Positions 36,770-46,167 of a stretch of DNA of 47,039 nt are shown here, piece by piece. The stretch lies in contig CALYQL010000018.1 in assembly GCA_945285915.1 (NCBI GenBank), positions 1 through 47,039 on the forward strand. The letters are read 5' to 3'. Below the pieces are notes generated by a model. That model was not told the origin of the DNA and did not search any database. It saw nothing but the letters and a program-made list of their open reading frames with translations. The DNA comes from an uncultured Bartonella sp. (GTDB taxonomy: Bacteria; Pseudomonadota; Alphaproteobacteria; Rhizobiales; Rhizobiaceae). The first letter of the stretch is position 1; each line of letters starts with the position of its first letter. A program made the translations under genes and the position numbers.

Positions 36770-39700
36770 ATGCAGTTCACAAAGCTGCGGCTTGTTGGAT
36801 TTAAATCCTTTGTTGAAGCGCAAGAGTTCGTGATAGAACGTGGGCTAACAGGTGTTGTTGGCCCAAATGGCTGCGGCAAATCCAATCTTGTAGAAGCGCT
36901 TCGCTGGGTTATGGGGGAAAATTCCTATAAAAATATGCGCGCTTCTGGCATGGATGATGTGATATTTTCAGGCTCTGCTACACGGCCACCACGCAATTTT
37001 GCCGAGGTTACACTTTTCCTAGATAATACAGATCGGAGTGCCCCCGTCGCGTTTAACGATGCTGATGAGTTGCAGGTTTCGCGCCGTATTGAAAGAGATT
37101 CGGGTTCAGTTTATCGCATAAACGGTAAAGAGGTTCGCGCCAAAGACGTTCAACTTCTGTTTGCCGATCAATCAACAGGTGCCCGCTCACCATCAATGGT
37201 TGGGCAAGGGCGAATAGGCGAGCTGATTCAAGCAAAACCGCAGGCACGCCGTGCCCTTCTTGAAGAAGCGGCAGGTATTTCTGGCCTTCATAGTCGCCGC
37301 CATGAGGCAGAACTGAGACTAAGGGCTGCTGAAACAAATCTTGATCGGCTGGAAGATGTGGTGGGGGATCTTTCTTCTCGCATTGAGAGTCTGAAACGTC
37401 AGGCAAGACAAGCCAACCGTTTCAAAGCGCTTTCTTCAGATATAAGGCAGGCTGAAGCGGGGCTGTTTTATTTGCGGTGGTCTGAAAGTAAAACACAAGA
37501 AGTTGAGGCTGAAAGTGCTTTAAATACGGCAACCCTGCAGGTGGCAGAGCGGGCGCAAGCCCATATGCGTGCAGAAAAAGCGCAAGAAGCCGGCAAAAAT
37601 ACTCTTCCACCAATTAGAGAAGAGGCCGCAAAGGCATCTGCTGCCCATCAGCGCCTAACGCTTGAACTCAAGCAGCTTGAAGACGAAGAAAATCGTAATA
37701 AACAACGACAATCGGAATTGCTGCGCAGGCTTGAACAACTTGAAGCGGACTTGGCAAGAGAAGAACAGTTGTCACGTGACAATAAGGATTTTCTGGATCG
37801 GTTGGTAGAAGAAGAGCTGACATTGCAATCGGAAGCAGAAAGCCAGCAGGAAAATGAATTCGAACTGACTGAACGCTGTGAAGCACTCAAAAATATTTTG
37901 CAAACCAGTGAAACAGAGTTGGAGCAACTGACAGGAAAACGGGCTGAGGCGCGCGCGGAAGAAACGCGTATAAATCAGCATATCCAAGAATTGCAGTCAC
38001 GCTCTGTTAAATTACAAACCAGCCTGACAACTACACTTCAGCAAATTACGACAATTAAGAGCGAACTTGAAGAAAGTGCCAATATAGAAGAGGCGAAGTT
38101 GGTTCTTGAACAGGCAGAAATTGCTATTGCTGAAAATGAGGAATTGTTACACGAGGCAGAATTAAAGGTCGAAGACTGCCGGCGTGAAGAAAGTCTTGCA
38201 AGACCGGTTGTTGCCGATTGTCGTGATAAATTAAATGGTCTTGTTACCGAAGCAAAAACACTGGAAAAAATGGTGCAATCTTTTGCACAGGGAGAATTTT
38301 TACCGGTTGTTGATGAAATATCGGTCGATCAGGGATATGAAACGGCTTTAGGCGCGGCCTTGGGCGATGATCTTGAGGCATCACTCGTAGACAATGCTCC
38401 TATTTATTGGAGCGGTCTTAATGCCGATAAAAGCACACCGCATTTGCCGGAAGGTGTGCCACCACTATTAAATTATGTCCATGCACCATCAGCTTTGGCA
38501 GCTTCTCTTTCCCAAATTGGTGTTGTGGATGAGCAAGATGGCACAAGATTGCAATCAAAATTGGAGACTGGCCAAAAATTGGTTAGTCGCAATGGTGCCT
38601 TATGGCGCTGGGACGGCTTGCGCGCACGGGCAGATGCACCAACCGCAGCAGCGCAACGCTTGTCGCAAAAAAATCGTCTGGTTGTGTTGGAAGAACTCAT
38701 AGCAACAGCACAAACAAAATTAACAGAGTCAGAAAATTTTTTAAAACAGAAAGAGCAAGCTGTAGAAAATGCCGCGTTAAGAGAGCGGGATTGTCGTGCG
38801 AGTTTACGTGTGAGCCGAGAGCAGAGGGAAGAGGCGCAGCGCCAATATTCCCGAATTGAAAAGGAAACAGCAGAACACCGATTGAAATTGCTGAATCTGG
38901 AAGGCGATAGCCGTCGCCTTGAGCAAGAGATAAAAGAGATTTCCCACCAACAAGAGCTTATGCAGGAACAGCAGCAAAATCTGCCCGACTTACAGGGGCT
39001 TGAAAGCCGCTTGAGGGAATTATCGTCACGCTTGCTGACAGAAAGAGCAGCCGTTTCTGAAGCTTCAGCACAATTGCAAAACTGGAAGCAAAATGCACAG
39101 GCGCGGATTCGTCGTCTTGAAGCCATAGGTCTGGAACGCAAAACATGGTTGAGTCGCATTGAAAATGCGAAAAAGCAGATTGATGCGTTACAAAGCCGCC
39201 GCGAAGAAGCGATGATTGAGGTTGAGAACTTGGCTGATGTGCCAGGCGGAATGGAAGAAAAACGGCAATATCTCATTGACGAAATTCAGAAAAAAGAAGC
39301 CGAAGGCCAAGAAATAATGGATCGGCTGGTAACAGCTGAAAATGCACAAAGCACATTGGATAAGCAAACATCGGAAGCCTTCGCCAAATTGTCATCAAGC
39401 CGTGAAGAACGTGCGCGTGCCGAAGAACGGTTAAATGCAGCTATTGATCGGCGTAAGGATATTGAAACAAGAATTCAGGACACGTTGAATAGTCCGGCGC
39501 ATGAAATTATCACTTTAACCGGTTTTAAAGTTGGCGAAAAATTACCTGATATAGAAACACTTGAACATAAATTGGAACGGCTTCGTATTGAACGGGAACG
39601 ACTGGGCGCTGTTAATTTGCGCGCTGATGAAGAAGAAAAAGAGTTGCGTGTTCGCTTTGACGCAATGACGGAAGAACGCGACGATGTTGTAGAAGCGATT

Positions 39701-40228
39701 AAAAAACTACGTGTTGCAATTCAAGGGCTTAATCGTGAAGGGCGTGAACGCCTGTTAAATGCGTTTGATCGCGTCAACACAGAATTTCAACGTCTTTACC
39801 ATCACCTTTTTGGCGGCGGCACAGCAGAGTTACAATTGATTGAGTCGGATGATCCGCTCGATGCTGGTGTGGAAATTTTAGCGCGCCCACCAGGGAAAAA
39901 ACCGCAAACAATGACGCTTTTGTCCGGTGGTGAACAAGCCCTAACGGCTATGGCATTGATATTTGCGGTATTTTTAACAAGTCCTTCGCCAATTTGTGTG
40001 CTGGACGAAGTTGATGCTCCACTCGATGATCATAATGTTGAACGCTATTGCAACCTTATGGACGAAATGGCGAAGTCAACTGAGACGCGTTTTGTCGTGA
40101 TAACGCATAATCCGATTACTATGGCACGCATGAGCAGGCTTTTTGGGGTGACGATGGGTGAGCAGGGCGTCTCTCAACTTGTATCGGTAGACCTGCAAAC
40201 AGCAGAACAAATGCGCGATATTGGTTAG
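36770..40228 (+). CDS. smc: Chromosome segregation protein SMC
   Basis: An 1152-residue SMC ATPase that with ScpA/ScpB compacts and segregates the chromosome. Walker A GPNGCGKSN is at 31-39; long coiled coils run about 165-490 and 650-960 around a hinge (about 500-640, with a shortened, non-canonical sequence). The signature LLSGGEQALTAMALIFAVF and Walker B ICVLDEVDAPLDDHN lie near 1050-1090. The ATG at 36770 is preferred over a TTG 6 bases upstream, with AAGG 7 bases before it. The last 75 or so codons and the flank are tandemly duplicated just downstream. Confidence 0.96.
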   Translation: MQFTKLRLVGFKSFVEAQEFVIERGLTGVVGPNGCGKSNLVEALRWVMGENSYKNMRASGMDDVIFSGSATRPPRNFAEVTLFLDNTDRSAPVAFNDADELQVSRRIERDSGSVYRINGKEVRAKDVQLLFADQSTGARSPSMVGQGRIGELIQAKPQARRALLEEAAGISGLHSRRHEAELRLRAAETNLDRLEDVVGDLSSRIESLKRQARQANRFKALSSDIRQAEAGLFYLRWSESKTQEVEAESALNTATLQVAERAQAHMRAEKAQEAGKNTLPPIREEAAKASAAHQRLTLELKQLEDEENRNKQRQSELLRRLEQLEADLAREEQLSRDNKDFLDRLVEEELTLQSEAESQQENEFELTERCEALKNILQTSETELEQLTGKRAEARAEETRINQHIQELQSRSVKLQTSLTTTLQQITTIKSELEESANIEEAKLVLEQAEIAIAENEELLHEAELKVEDCRREESLARPVVADCRDKLNGLVTEAKTLEKMVQSFAQGEFLPVVDEISVDQGYETALGAALGDDLEASLVDNAPIYWSGLNADKSTPHLPEGVPPLLNYVHAPSALAASLSQIGVVDEQDGTRLQSKLETGQKLVSRNGALWRWDGLRARADAPTAAAQRLSQKNRLVVLEELIATAQTKLTESENFLKQKEQAVENAALRERDCRASLRVSREQREEAQRQYSRIEKETAEHRLKLLNLEGDSRRLEQEIKEISHQQELMQEQQQNLPDLQGLESRLRELSSRLLTERAAVSEASAQLQNWKQNAQARIRRLEAIGLERKTWLSRIENAKKQIDALQSRREEAMIEVENLADVPGGMEEKRQYLIDEIQKKEAEGQEIMDRLVTAENAQSTLDKQTSEAFAKLSSSREERARAEERLNAAIDRRKDIETRIQDTLNSPAHEIITLTGFKVGEKLPDIETLEHKLERLRIERERLGAVNLRADEEEKELRVRFDAMTEERDDVVEAIKKLRVAIQGLNREGRERLLNAFDRVNTEFQRLYHHLFGGGTAELQLIESDDPLDAGVEILARPPGKKPQTMTLLSGGEQALTAMALIFAVFLTSPSPICVLDEVDAPLDDHNVERYCNLMDEMAKSTETRFVVITHNPITMARMSRLFGVTMGEQGVSQLVSVDLQTAEQMRDIG

Positions 40229-40521
40229 TTAATCGCTCAATCTTTTGGTGTTCTGTCGATTTGGTGTTGATGCCGTTCTCCGTAATCATAGTTTCGCGCA
40301 CTATTGCAACTTTATAGGCGAAATGGCGAAATCAACTGAGACGCGTTTTGTCGTGATAATGCATAATTCGATAACAACGGCACGCATGAACAGATTCTTC
40401 AGCGTGACGATGGGGGAGGGGACACTCAATTTGTACCGATAAATCTGCAAATAGCAGAACAAATGCATGATATCGGTTAATTAAATGGTCAACCTTTTGT
40501 TATTCAATCGATTTGGTATTG
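40010..40521. repeat. Tandem duplication, about 254-base period, of the 3' end of smc
   Basis: The segment 40010-40265 repeats from 40266 to about 40521. GTTGATG (40010 and 40266) and CTATTGCAAC (40045 and 40301) are 256 apart; the stop regions are 253 apart. The match continues past the smc stop into the spacer (TCTTTTGGTGTTCTGTCGAT versus CCTTTTGTTATTCAATCGAT). This copy is the most decayed of the three such duplications in the window. Confidence 0.9.
40266..40480 (+). pseudogene. Degenerate duplicate of the smc 3' end
   Basis: Reading VDAVLRNHSFAHYCNF, then GEMAKSTETRFVVIMHN, then a premature stop and finally IAEQMHDIG, it mirrors the SMC C-terminus from the Walker B region to the stop. 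It lacks a start, the signature motif and the rest of the head, so it cannot act as an ATPase. Confidence 0.85.
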
Positions 40522-40671
40522 TATTAATTAAAAATTGGTGTTGGCGCAGTGCCAAATGTCATTTAATCTTCATGCCATTGTGGGAGTTTTGTCTCTCATA
40601 TTGTTCATTCGTGCCAAGGAATAACCGATGCACGAGTGGCTTATAGTGATAACCGGAGGCTTGATGGTTCA
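40522..40671 (+). promoter_or_regulatory. Leader region of ppdK
   Basis: This AT-rich region between the smc duplication and ppdK probably holds the ppdK promoter. It has GGAGG at 40654-40658, 13 bases from the chosen ATG, longer than usual. No confident -35/-10 pair is seen. Confidence 0.35.
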
Positions 40672-43338
40672 ATGACAAAATGGGTTTATAGTTTTGGTAA
40701 TGGAAAAGCTGAGGGAGCGGCGTCTGAACGCAATCTCCTTGGCGGCAAGGGTGCCAATCTTGCTGAAATGAGTAATCTTGGGTTGCCTGTTCCTCCCGGT
40801 TTCACAATTACAACAGAAGTTTGCACATATTATTACGAAAATAATAAAACCTACCCCGACAAACTGGAAGAAACGGTTCAGCAATCCTTGGCTGAAGTTG
40901 GCAAGCAAACCGGCCGTCGTTTTGGCGATCATGAAAAGCCGCTTCTTGTATCAGTTCGCTCTGGTGCGCGCGCTTCTATGCCTGGCATGATGGATACAGT
41001 GTTGAACCTTGGCTTGAACGATGAGACTGTGCAGGCAATTGCCAAAGAAACTGGTGATGAACGTTTTGCCTATGACAGTTATCGCCGTTTTATCCAGATG
41101 TATTCCGACGTTGTTTTAGGCGTTGATAATTCACTGTTTGAAGAAATTATTGACGATGTAAAAGCCCGCAATGGTTATGAAGTTGACACTGAAATGACCG
41201 CCAAGGATTGGAAAGATGTCATTGTCGCTTATAAAAATTGCGTCAAAAAGGAACTTGGGGAAGACTTCCCGCAAGCCCCTGAAAAGCAATTATGGGGTGC
41301 TATTGGTGCGGTTTTCCAAAGTTGGATGACACCCCGTGCTGTGACTTATCGTGAACTACATGACATTCCAGCAAGTTGGGGAACAGCGGTTAATGTGCAA
41401 GCCATGGTTTTTGGTAATATGGGTGAAGATTCAGCGACCGGTGTTGCTTTTACCCGTGATCCTTCAACTGGTGAAAATGCGCTTTATGGCGAGTTTCTTG
41501 TTAATGCACAGGGTGAAGATGTTGTGGCAGGTATAAGAACGCCACAAAATATTACCGAAGCTGCACGCATAGCCGCTGGTTCAGATAAGCCATCGCTTGA
41601 AAAAACAATGCCAGAGGCATTTGCAGCCTTCCGCGATATCGCCAACAAGCTGGAACGCCATTACCACGACATGCAGGATATGGAATTTACCATTGAAAAG
41701 GGTAAATTATGGATGTTGCAGACCCGTATTGGTAAACGCACCGCACGTGCAGCCTTAAAAATGGCTGTTGATATGGTTGATGAAGGTTTGATCGATCGTG
41801 AACAGGCAATTTCACGCATTGAGCCAAAGTCACTCGATCAACTTTTACACCCGACACTTGATCCAAAGGCACCAAAGGTTGTTTTGGGCGTCGGTCTTCC
41901 TGCTTCACCAGGTGCGGCAACCGGTGAAATAGTATTTTCATCGGAAGAAGCTGAAGAGGCGGTTCACGATGGTCGCAAAGTTATTTTGGTGCGCATTGAA
42001 ACAAGCCCAGAAGATATCAACGGTATGCATGTTTCTGAAGGTGTGTTGACAACGCGTGGTGGTATGACGAGCCACGCTGCCGTTGTTGCACGTGGTATGG
42101 GAAAACCTTGCGTTTCAGGCGCAGGCTCCATTCAAATTGATTATCAGAAAGGTACGCTTAAAGCTTCTGGCCAAGTGTTCCACAAAGGTGACATTATCAC
42201 GATAGATGGTGGTAATGGCGAGATTTACAAAGGCAAGGTTGCTATGTTGCAACCAAAAATGTCTGGTGATTTTGCAAAACTTATGTCATGGGCCGACGAA
42301 GTGCGCCGCATGAAAGTTTGTGCCAATGCTGAAACGCCAACCGATGCTCGCATGGCACGTTCATTTGGTGCTGAGGGAATAGGTTTGTGCCGCACAGAAC
42401 ATATGTTCTTTGCAGGTGACAGAATTATTGCCATGCGTGAAATGATATTAAGTAATGATGAAAACGGACGTCGTAAGGCGTTGGCAAAATTATTGCCAAT
42501 GCAACGTTCCGATTTTACCGAATTATTTGAAATCATGCACGGGCTACCAGTCACCATACGGTTGCTTGACCCACCGCTGCATGAATTTTTGCCAAAAACA
42601 GATGCTGAAATTTCCGAAGTTGCAAAGGCAATGGATATTTCGGCTGAAACAATTAAAGAGCGGGCAAATCAGTTACACGAATTTAACCCGATGCTCGGGC
42701 TACGTGGTTGCCGTTTGGCAATTACTTATCCAGAAATTGCTGAAATGCAGGCGCGTGCTATTTTTGAAGCAGCGATTGATGCTGAAAAAGCAACAGGTGA
42801 AATCGTTGAACCAGAAATTATGGTGCCATTGGTTGCTTTGAAGGCCGAACTTGATTTCGTTAAAGAACGCATTGATTATGTTGCCGCAGAAGTCATGAAA
42901 GAACGCGGTGTTACAATGAAATATCTTGTTGGTACAATGATTGAACTGCCACGTGCTGCTATTCGTGCAAATGAAATTGCTAAAACAGCACAATTCTTTT
43001 CCTTTGGTACCAATGATTTAACGCAAACAACCTTTGGTATTTCGCGTGATGATGCTGGTTCATTCCTATCCACCTATATCAAGAAAGGTCTGTTGGAACA
43101 TGATCCTTTCGTTTCAATCGATCGTGATGGTGTAGGCGAAATGGTAAAAATCGGAGCAACACGCGGTCGCGCCCAGCGCTCAGATATCAAACTCGGTATT
43201 TGTGGTGAGCATGGTGGTGATCCATTATCAATTGATTTATGTGAGGAAACAGGGTTGAATTATGTATCCTGTTCGCCTTACCGTGTACCAATAGCACGTC
43301 TTGCGGCAGCACAATCTGCCATTAGACATAAAAAATAA
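40672..43338 (+). CDS. ppdK: Pyruvate, phosphate dikinase
   Basis: An 888-residue enzyme interconverting pyruvate, ATP and phosphate with PEP, AMP and pyrophosphate. It has the nucleotide-binding N-terminal domain (LLGGKGANLAEMSNLGLPVPPGFTITT), the phosphohistidine domain with GGMTSHAAVVARGMGKPCVSGAG, and the PEP/pyruvate domain with GLCRTEHMFF, FSFGTNDLTQTTFG and the acid-base cysteine in GICGEHGGDP. In Brucella it supports gluconeogenesis from C3/C4 substrates. The frame opens with GTG at 40636, but the ATG at 40672 matches family N-termini (MTKWVYSFG). It follows smc as in Brucella-type genomes; a polysaccharide deacetylase begins 8 bases later. Confidence 0.96.
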   Translation: MTKWVYSFGNGKAEGAASERNLLGGKGANLAEMSNLGLPVPPGFTITTEVCTYYYENNKTYPDKLEETVQQSLAEVGKQTGRRFGDHEKPLLVSVRSGARASMPGMMDTVLNLGLNDETVQAIAKETGDERFAYDSYRRFIQMYSDVVLGVDNSLFEEIIDDVKARNGYEVDTEMTAKDWKDVIVAYKNCVKKELGEDFPQAPEKQLWGAIGAVFQSWMTPRAVTYRELHDIPASWGTAVNVQAMVFGNMGEDSATGVAFTRDPSTGENALYGEFLVNAQGEDVVAGIRTPQNITEAARIAAGSDKPSLEKTMPEAFAAFRDIANKLERHYHDMQDMEFTIEKGKLWMLQTRIGKRTARAALKMAVDMVDEGLIDREQAISRIEPKSLDQLLHPTLDPKAPKVVLGVGLPASPGAATGEIVFSSEEAEEAVHDGRKVILVRIETSPEDINGMHVSEGVLTTRGGMTSHAAVVARGMGKPCVSGAGSIQIDYQKGTLKASGQVFHKGDIITIDGGNGEIYKGKVAMLQPKMSGDFAKLMSWADEVRRMKVCANAETPTDARMARSFGAEGIGLCRTEHMFFAGDRIIAMREMILSNDENGRRKALAKLLPMQRSDFTELFEIMHGLPVTIRLLDPPLHEFLPKTDAEISEVAKAMDISAETIKERANQLHEFNPMLGLRGCRLAITYPEIAEMQARAIFEAAIDAEKATGEIVEPEIMVPLVALKAELDFVKERIDYVAAEVMKERGVTMKYLVGTMIELPRAAIRANEIAKTAQFFSFGTNDLTQTTFGISRDDAGSFLSTYIKKGLLEHDPFVSIDRDGVGEMVKIGATRGRAQRSDIKLGICGEHGGDPLSIDLCEETGLNYVSCSPYRVPIARLAAAQSAIRHKK

Positions 43339-43346
43339 GGTATAAA

Positions 43347-44105
43347 ATGTTTGGTTCCATCGCTCGGCTTGGTCTGGTTTGTTTGATATTTTCGTGTTTT
43401 CAAACCCCCTGTTTTGCCGGAGCGGTGGAACCATCATTACATATCAACAAAGGTGATACTAAAAATCCGCAAGTGGCTTTAACACTGGATTTATGTATGG
43501 GCGAAGTCGACCATAGAATTTTTGATGTTCTGATTGAGCATAATATCAAAGCCACATTGTTTGTTACCGCGCGATGGCTGAATCATAATAAAGAGACGGT
43601 CGACGTTATAAAGGCGCATTCAGATCTTTTTGAAATTGCCAATCATGGTGCCAACCACATACCTGCAATTGACAATGAACCAACCATTTATGGTTTGAAA
43701 ACAGCAGGTAGCCTCAAAGCTATTTGTGAAGAAATAAAAGGCGGAGAAGATGCGATCTCTAAGGCAGGTTTTGCACAATCCATCTGGTATAGGGATGCTG
43801 CCGCTCGTTATTCCAAAGATGCTTTAACGCTAATTGACAATATGGGCTATAAAGTTGGTGGGTTTTCTTTAAATGCCGATATGGGAGCTTCTTTGCCAGC
43901 AAAAACTGTCTCTTCCCGTATTGCCAAGGCTAAAAATGGTGATGTTATCATTGCCCATATGAACCAACCTAAAAGAGTCTCAGGGCAGGGCGTTGCCGAT
44001 GGAATTCTTGCCTTGCAACGTAAAGGTTTTACGTTTGTAAAATTGTCAGATGCTGCGAAAACAGATAAAAGCGACGCAAAGATAACGGATTGCAATGCGT
44101 TGTAA
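43347..44105 (+). CDS. Secreted polysaccharide deacetylase (NodB-like) with modified metal motif
   Basis: A 252-residue precursor with a signal peptide (to about residue 25, PCFAGAV) and a NodB-homology domain. The first motif is TLDLCMG instead of TFDDGP: the general-base Asp is kept and the metal-binding second Asp is replaced. The H-x3-H pair survives in IANHGANHIPA, and WYRDAAARYS supplies the arginine motif. A similar TLDLC/TFDAC variant is known to me from other alphaproteobacterial members, so it is a subfamily trait rather than a local defect. The substrate is unknown. It shares the ppdK stop region as its ribosome site (TAAGG), so it is probably co-transcribed with ppdK. Confidence 0.85.
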   Translation: MFGSIARLGLVCLIFSCFQTPCFAGAVEPSLHINKGDTKNPQVALTLDLCMGEVDHRIFDVLIEHNIKATLFVTARWLNHNKETVDVIKAHSDLFEIANHGANHIPAIDNEPTIYGLKTAGSLKAICEEIKGGEDAISKAGFAQSIWYRDAAARYSKDALTLIDNMGYKVGGFSLNADMGASLPAKTVSSRIAKAKNGDVIIAHMNQPKRVSGQGVADGILALQRKGFTFVKLSDAAKTDKSDAKITDCNAL

Positions 44106-44123
44106 AAGGATACAGCACCAACA

Positions 44124-44909
44124 ATGAGAAAAAAATACGTTCGTATGGCCTCTCGTGCAGCAAGATGGTCACCACGATTTGGTATCGTTGCATTGATTGT
44201 TTTATTGGTCTCAGCTGTTTTGCATCGATTTTCTGTCATTACAACATTTCGACTCTTCGAACTTGTCAGCCTGTCAACTATTTGCGTTGTCCTGTCACTC
44301 GGCTTTGCGTTTAAAGGTCTCTATGATTTATGGCAAAGAGGCGATCGCGGTGGACTGAAAGCCTTTCGCGGCATTGTCTATTCATTAATCACCGCAACTC
44401 CACTGCTTATTTTTGCTGGTTTATGGTTTTCTTTGCCGCCGATAAACGATGTTTCAACAGATACAGAAACACCACCAGAATTTATTGCCGGTTCGCGCCC
44501 CATTGATGCTCTGCCAGTTTCTAACGATCTATCAAAGCAGGCTGTTTTGCAATTGGCGCAATGGCCACAATTGTCAGGCCGTCGTTATGATGGTTCCCCT
44601 GATCGTATTTTGAAATCTGTTCATAATGTGCTTGATGCACGAGGCTGGAAAGTTTTGGCAAATAAGGATGTTGATGGTGAAGATGACGCTTTGTATGTCG
44701 AGACGCAAGCCAGAACATTTTACCTAGGTTTTACATCGGATATAGTTATTAGGCTAATAGATGAAGGTGATACAACCTTTGTTGATATGCGTTCGGCATC
44801 ACGATATTTAACGCGTGATTTTGGCACAAATGCTGCCTTTATAACGGATTTTATGGACGCCTTGGATACTGAAATGCTCTCAACACCAGTGGATCAGGAT
44901 AAAGAATAA
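44124..44909 (+). CDS. DUF1499 domain membrane protein
   Basis: A 261-residue protein with three N-terminal membrane spans (about 18-110) and a C-terminal DUF1499 domain in the periplasm or cytosol. The domain contains RRYDGSPDRILKSVHNVLDARGW and ARTFYLGFTSDIVIRLID, with VDMRSASRYLTRDFGTN near the end. The function is unknown. It begins 18 bases after the deacetylase stop. Its 3' end overlaps the convergent MBL-fold gene by 16 bases. Confidence 0.85.
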   Translation: MRKKYVRMASRAARWSPRFGIVALIVLLVSAVLHRFSVITTFRLFELVSLSTICVVLSLGFAFKGLYDLWQRGDRGGLKAFRGIVYSLITATPLLIFAGLWFSLPPINDVSTDTETPPEFIAGSRPIDALPVSNDLSKQAVLQLAQWPQLSGRRYDGSPDRILKSVHNVLDARGWKVLANKDVDGEDDALYVETQARTFYLGFTSDIVIRLIDEGDTTFVDMRSASRYLTRDFGTNAAFITDFMDALDTEMLSTPVDQDKE

Positions 44910-45799
44910 ATCCCGTCTGGTCGCACAGCGCCATCCGTTTGCACAAGATGACGGTCAACAAGCGACTCTATATGCGCAAGCACAGATAGTTCTGCCGCAT
45001 ATCTCAATCGAGGATCAATATTGCGGTAAATAGCTTGCGCAATTGTTGCGATCGTGTGATCTCCTTTGCTCAAGCGTTCAAGAATCGCCCGCTCACGCAT
45101 TTTACGGTGTGCTTTTATGGCGCGAACAAGTCTATGGGGATTGTGAATAGCGCCACCATGTCCCGATAGATAAACCCGATCATCACGTTCAAGAAGCTTA
45201 TCTAAGGATTGCATATATTCACCCATGGATCCGTCAGGGGGTGCCACGACTGTTGTTGACCAAGCCATGACATGGTCACCTGAAAACACGATGCCGTCTT
45301 TTTCCAAGGCAAAAGCGGTATGATTTGCCATATGCCCTGGTGTTGTCACCGCCTTTAGTTGCCAGCCATCACCATTAATAATTTGCCCATCAATGAGCTC
45401 AATATCTGGTTTGAATGACGTGTCACAACTGGCGTCCAGTGTCGCAAGCGTAGAAAGATTTATTTTGCTGGCAGGCCTATAAGCCCCTTCAGCGACAATT
45501 ATCGCACCAGTCTTTTCTGCCAACCGTTTTGCAAGCGCGGAATGGTCACTATGGCTATGTGTTATAAAAATATGGCTTAATGGGTGACTACCAATAACAC
45601 GAAGTAAATTTTGCAAATGCTCTTCATTATCAGGACCAGGATCAATAATTCCCAATGTATTTGATCCGATAATATAGCTATTGGTGCCGGTAAATGTGAA
45701 AGGGGAAGGGTTGCGTGCCGTTAACAACCTTACAGAGTCATTTAACACAACTGCATTGTCATAATCGGGAATAAAATCTTTAACAAAAGGAATGGGCAT
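44894..45799 (-). CDS. MBL-fold metallohydrolase (LACTB2-like)
   Basis: A 301-residue metallo-beta-lactamase-fold hydrolase. The metal motif is THSHSDHSALAKRL near residues 80-93, further ligands are in TTPGHMANHTAF and FSGDHVMAWS, and the C-terminal histidine is in LSGHGGAI. A C-terminal winged-helix-like part of about 80 residues (MRERAILERLSKGDHTIATIAQAIY) is of the type found in LACTB2-like proteins, some of which are nucleases. The substrate is unknown. GAGG precedes the ATG. Confidence 0.88.
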   Translation of the reverse strand: MPIPFVKDFIPDYDNAVVLNDSVRLLTARNPSPFTFTGTNSYIIGSNTLGIIDPGPDNEEHLQNLLRVIGSHPLSHIFITHSHSDHSALAKRLAEKTGAIIVAEGAYRPASKINLSTLATLDASCDTSFKPDIELIDGQIINGDGWQLKAVTTPGHMANHTAFALEKDGIVFSGDHVMAWSTTVVAPPDGSMGEYMQSLDKLLERDDRVYLSGHGGAIHNPHRLVRAIKAHRKMRERAILERLSKGDHTIATIAQAIYRNIDPRLRYAAELSVLAHIESLVDRHLVQTDGAVRPDGIYSLS

Positions 45800-46167
45800 A
45801 ACGATTACCTCATTCTAGGGTTTAATCACAATCATTCCATCACGCAATGCACCATTCATCTGTTTGTTGCATTCTCTGAATATCCTCCTCATTGAAAGCA
45901 GCAAGTCAAAAAATATACACGCATAGGTGGTTTTAATGAACAACAATAAACCATCTTAACATCATTTTGAGTAAAAATACGGTCAAGAGTTAACCATATT
46001 ATATTGCTAATTAATTGATTTTAAAAACAAAAATAACCATTAATGTCGTTTATTCTCATAACGATAACAATAGCGTGATCGTTATGTTTTAATACTTGTA
46101 GTTGCTAGTATAGTTTTATACCGAATGATAGTTAGCGCCGGCCTATAGATATTAGAGAGGGAATTTT
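45800..46167. other. 368-base intergenic region
   Basis: It is AT-rich, between divergent genes, with the inverted repeat at 46057-46086 and probably the promoters of both neighbours. No coding frame is seen. Confidence 0.5.
46057..46086. promoter_or_regulatory. Operator-like inverted repeat upstream of the DUF2165 gene
   Basis: CATAACGAT and ATCGTTATG are perfect 9-base inverted arms 12 bases apart, about 80 bases before the DUF2165 start. It has the form of a binding site for a dimeric regulator; which one is unknown. Confidence 0.5.

Noticed and set aside
38473-39276. 267-codon minus-strand frame inside smc
   Set aside because: Shadow of the coiled-coil coding sequence: rich in Ser, Cys and Arg, fully inside a well-supported gene.
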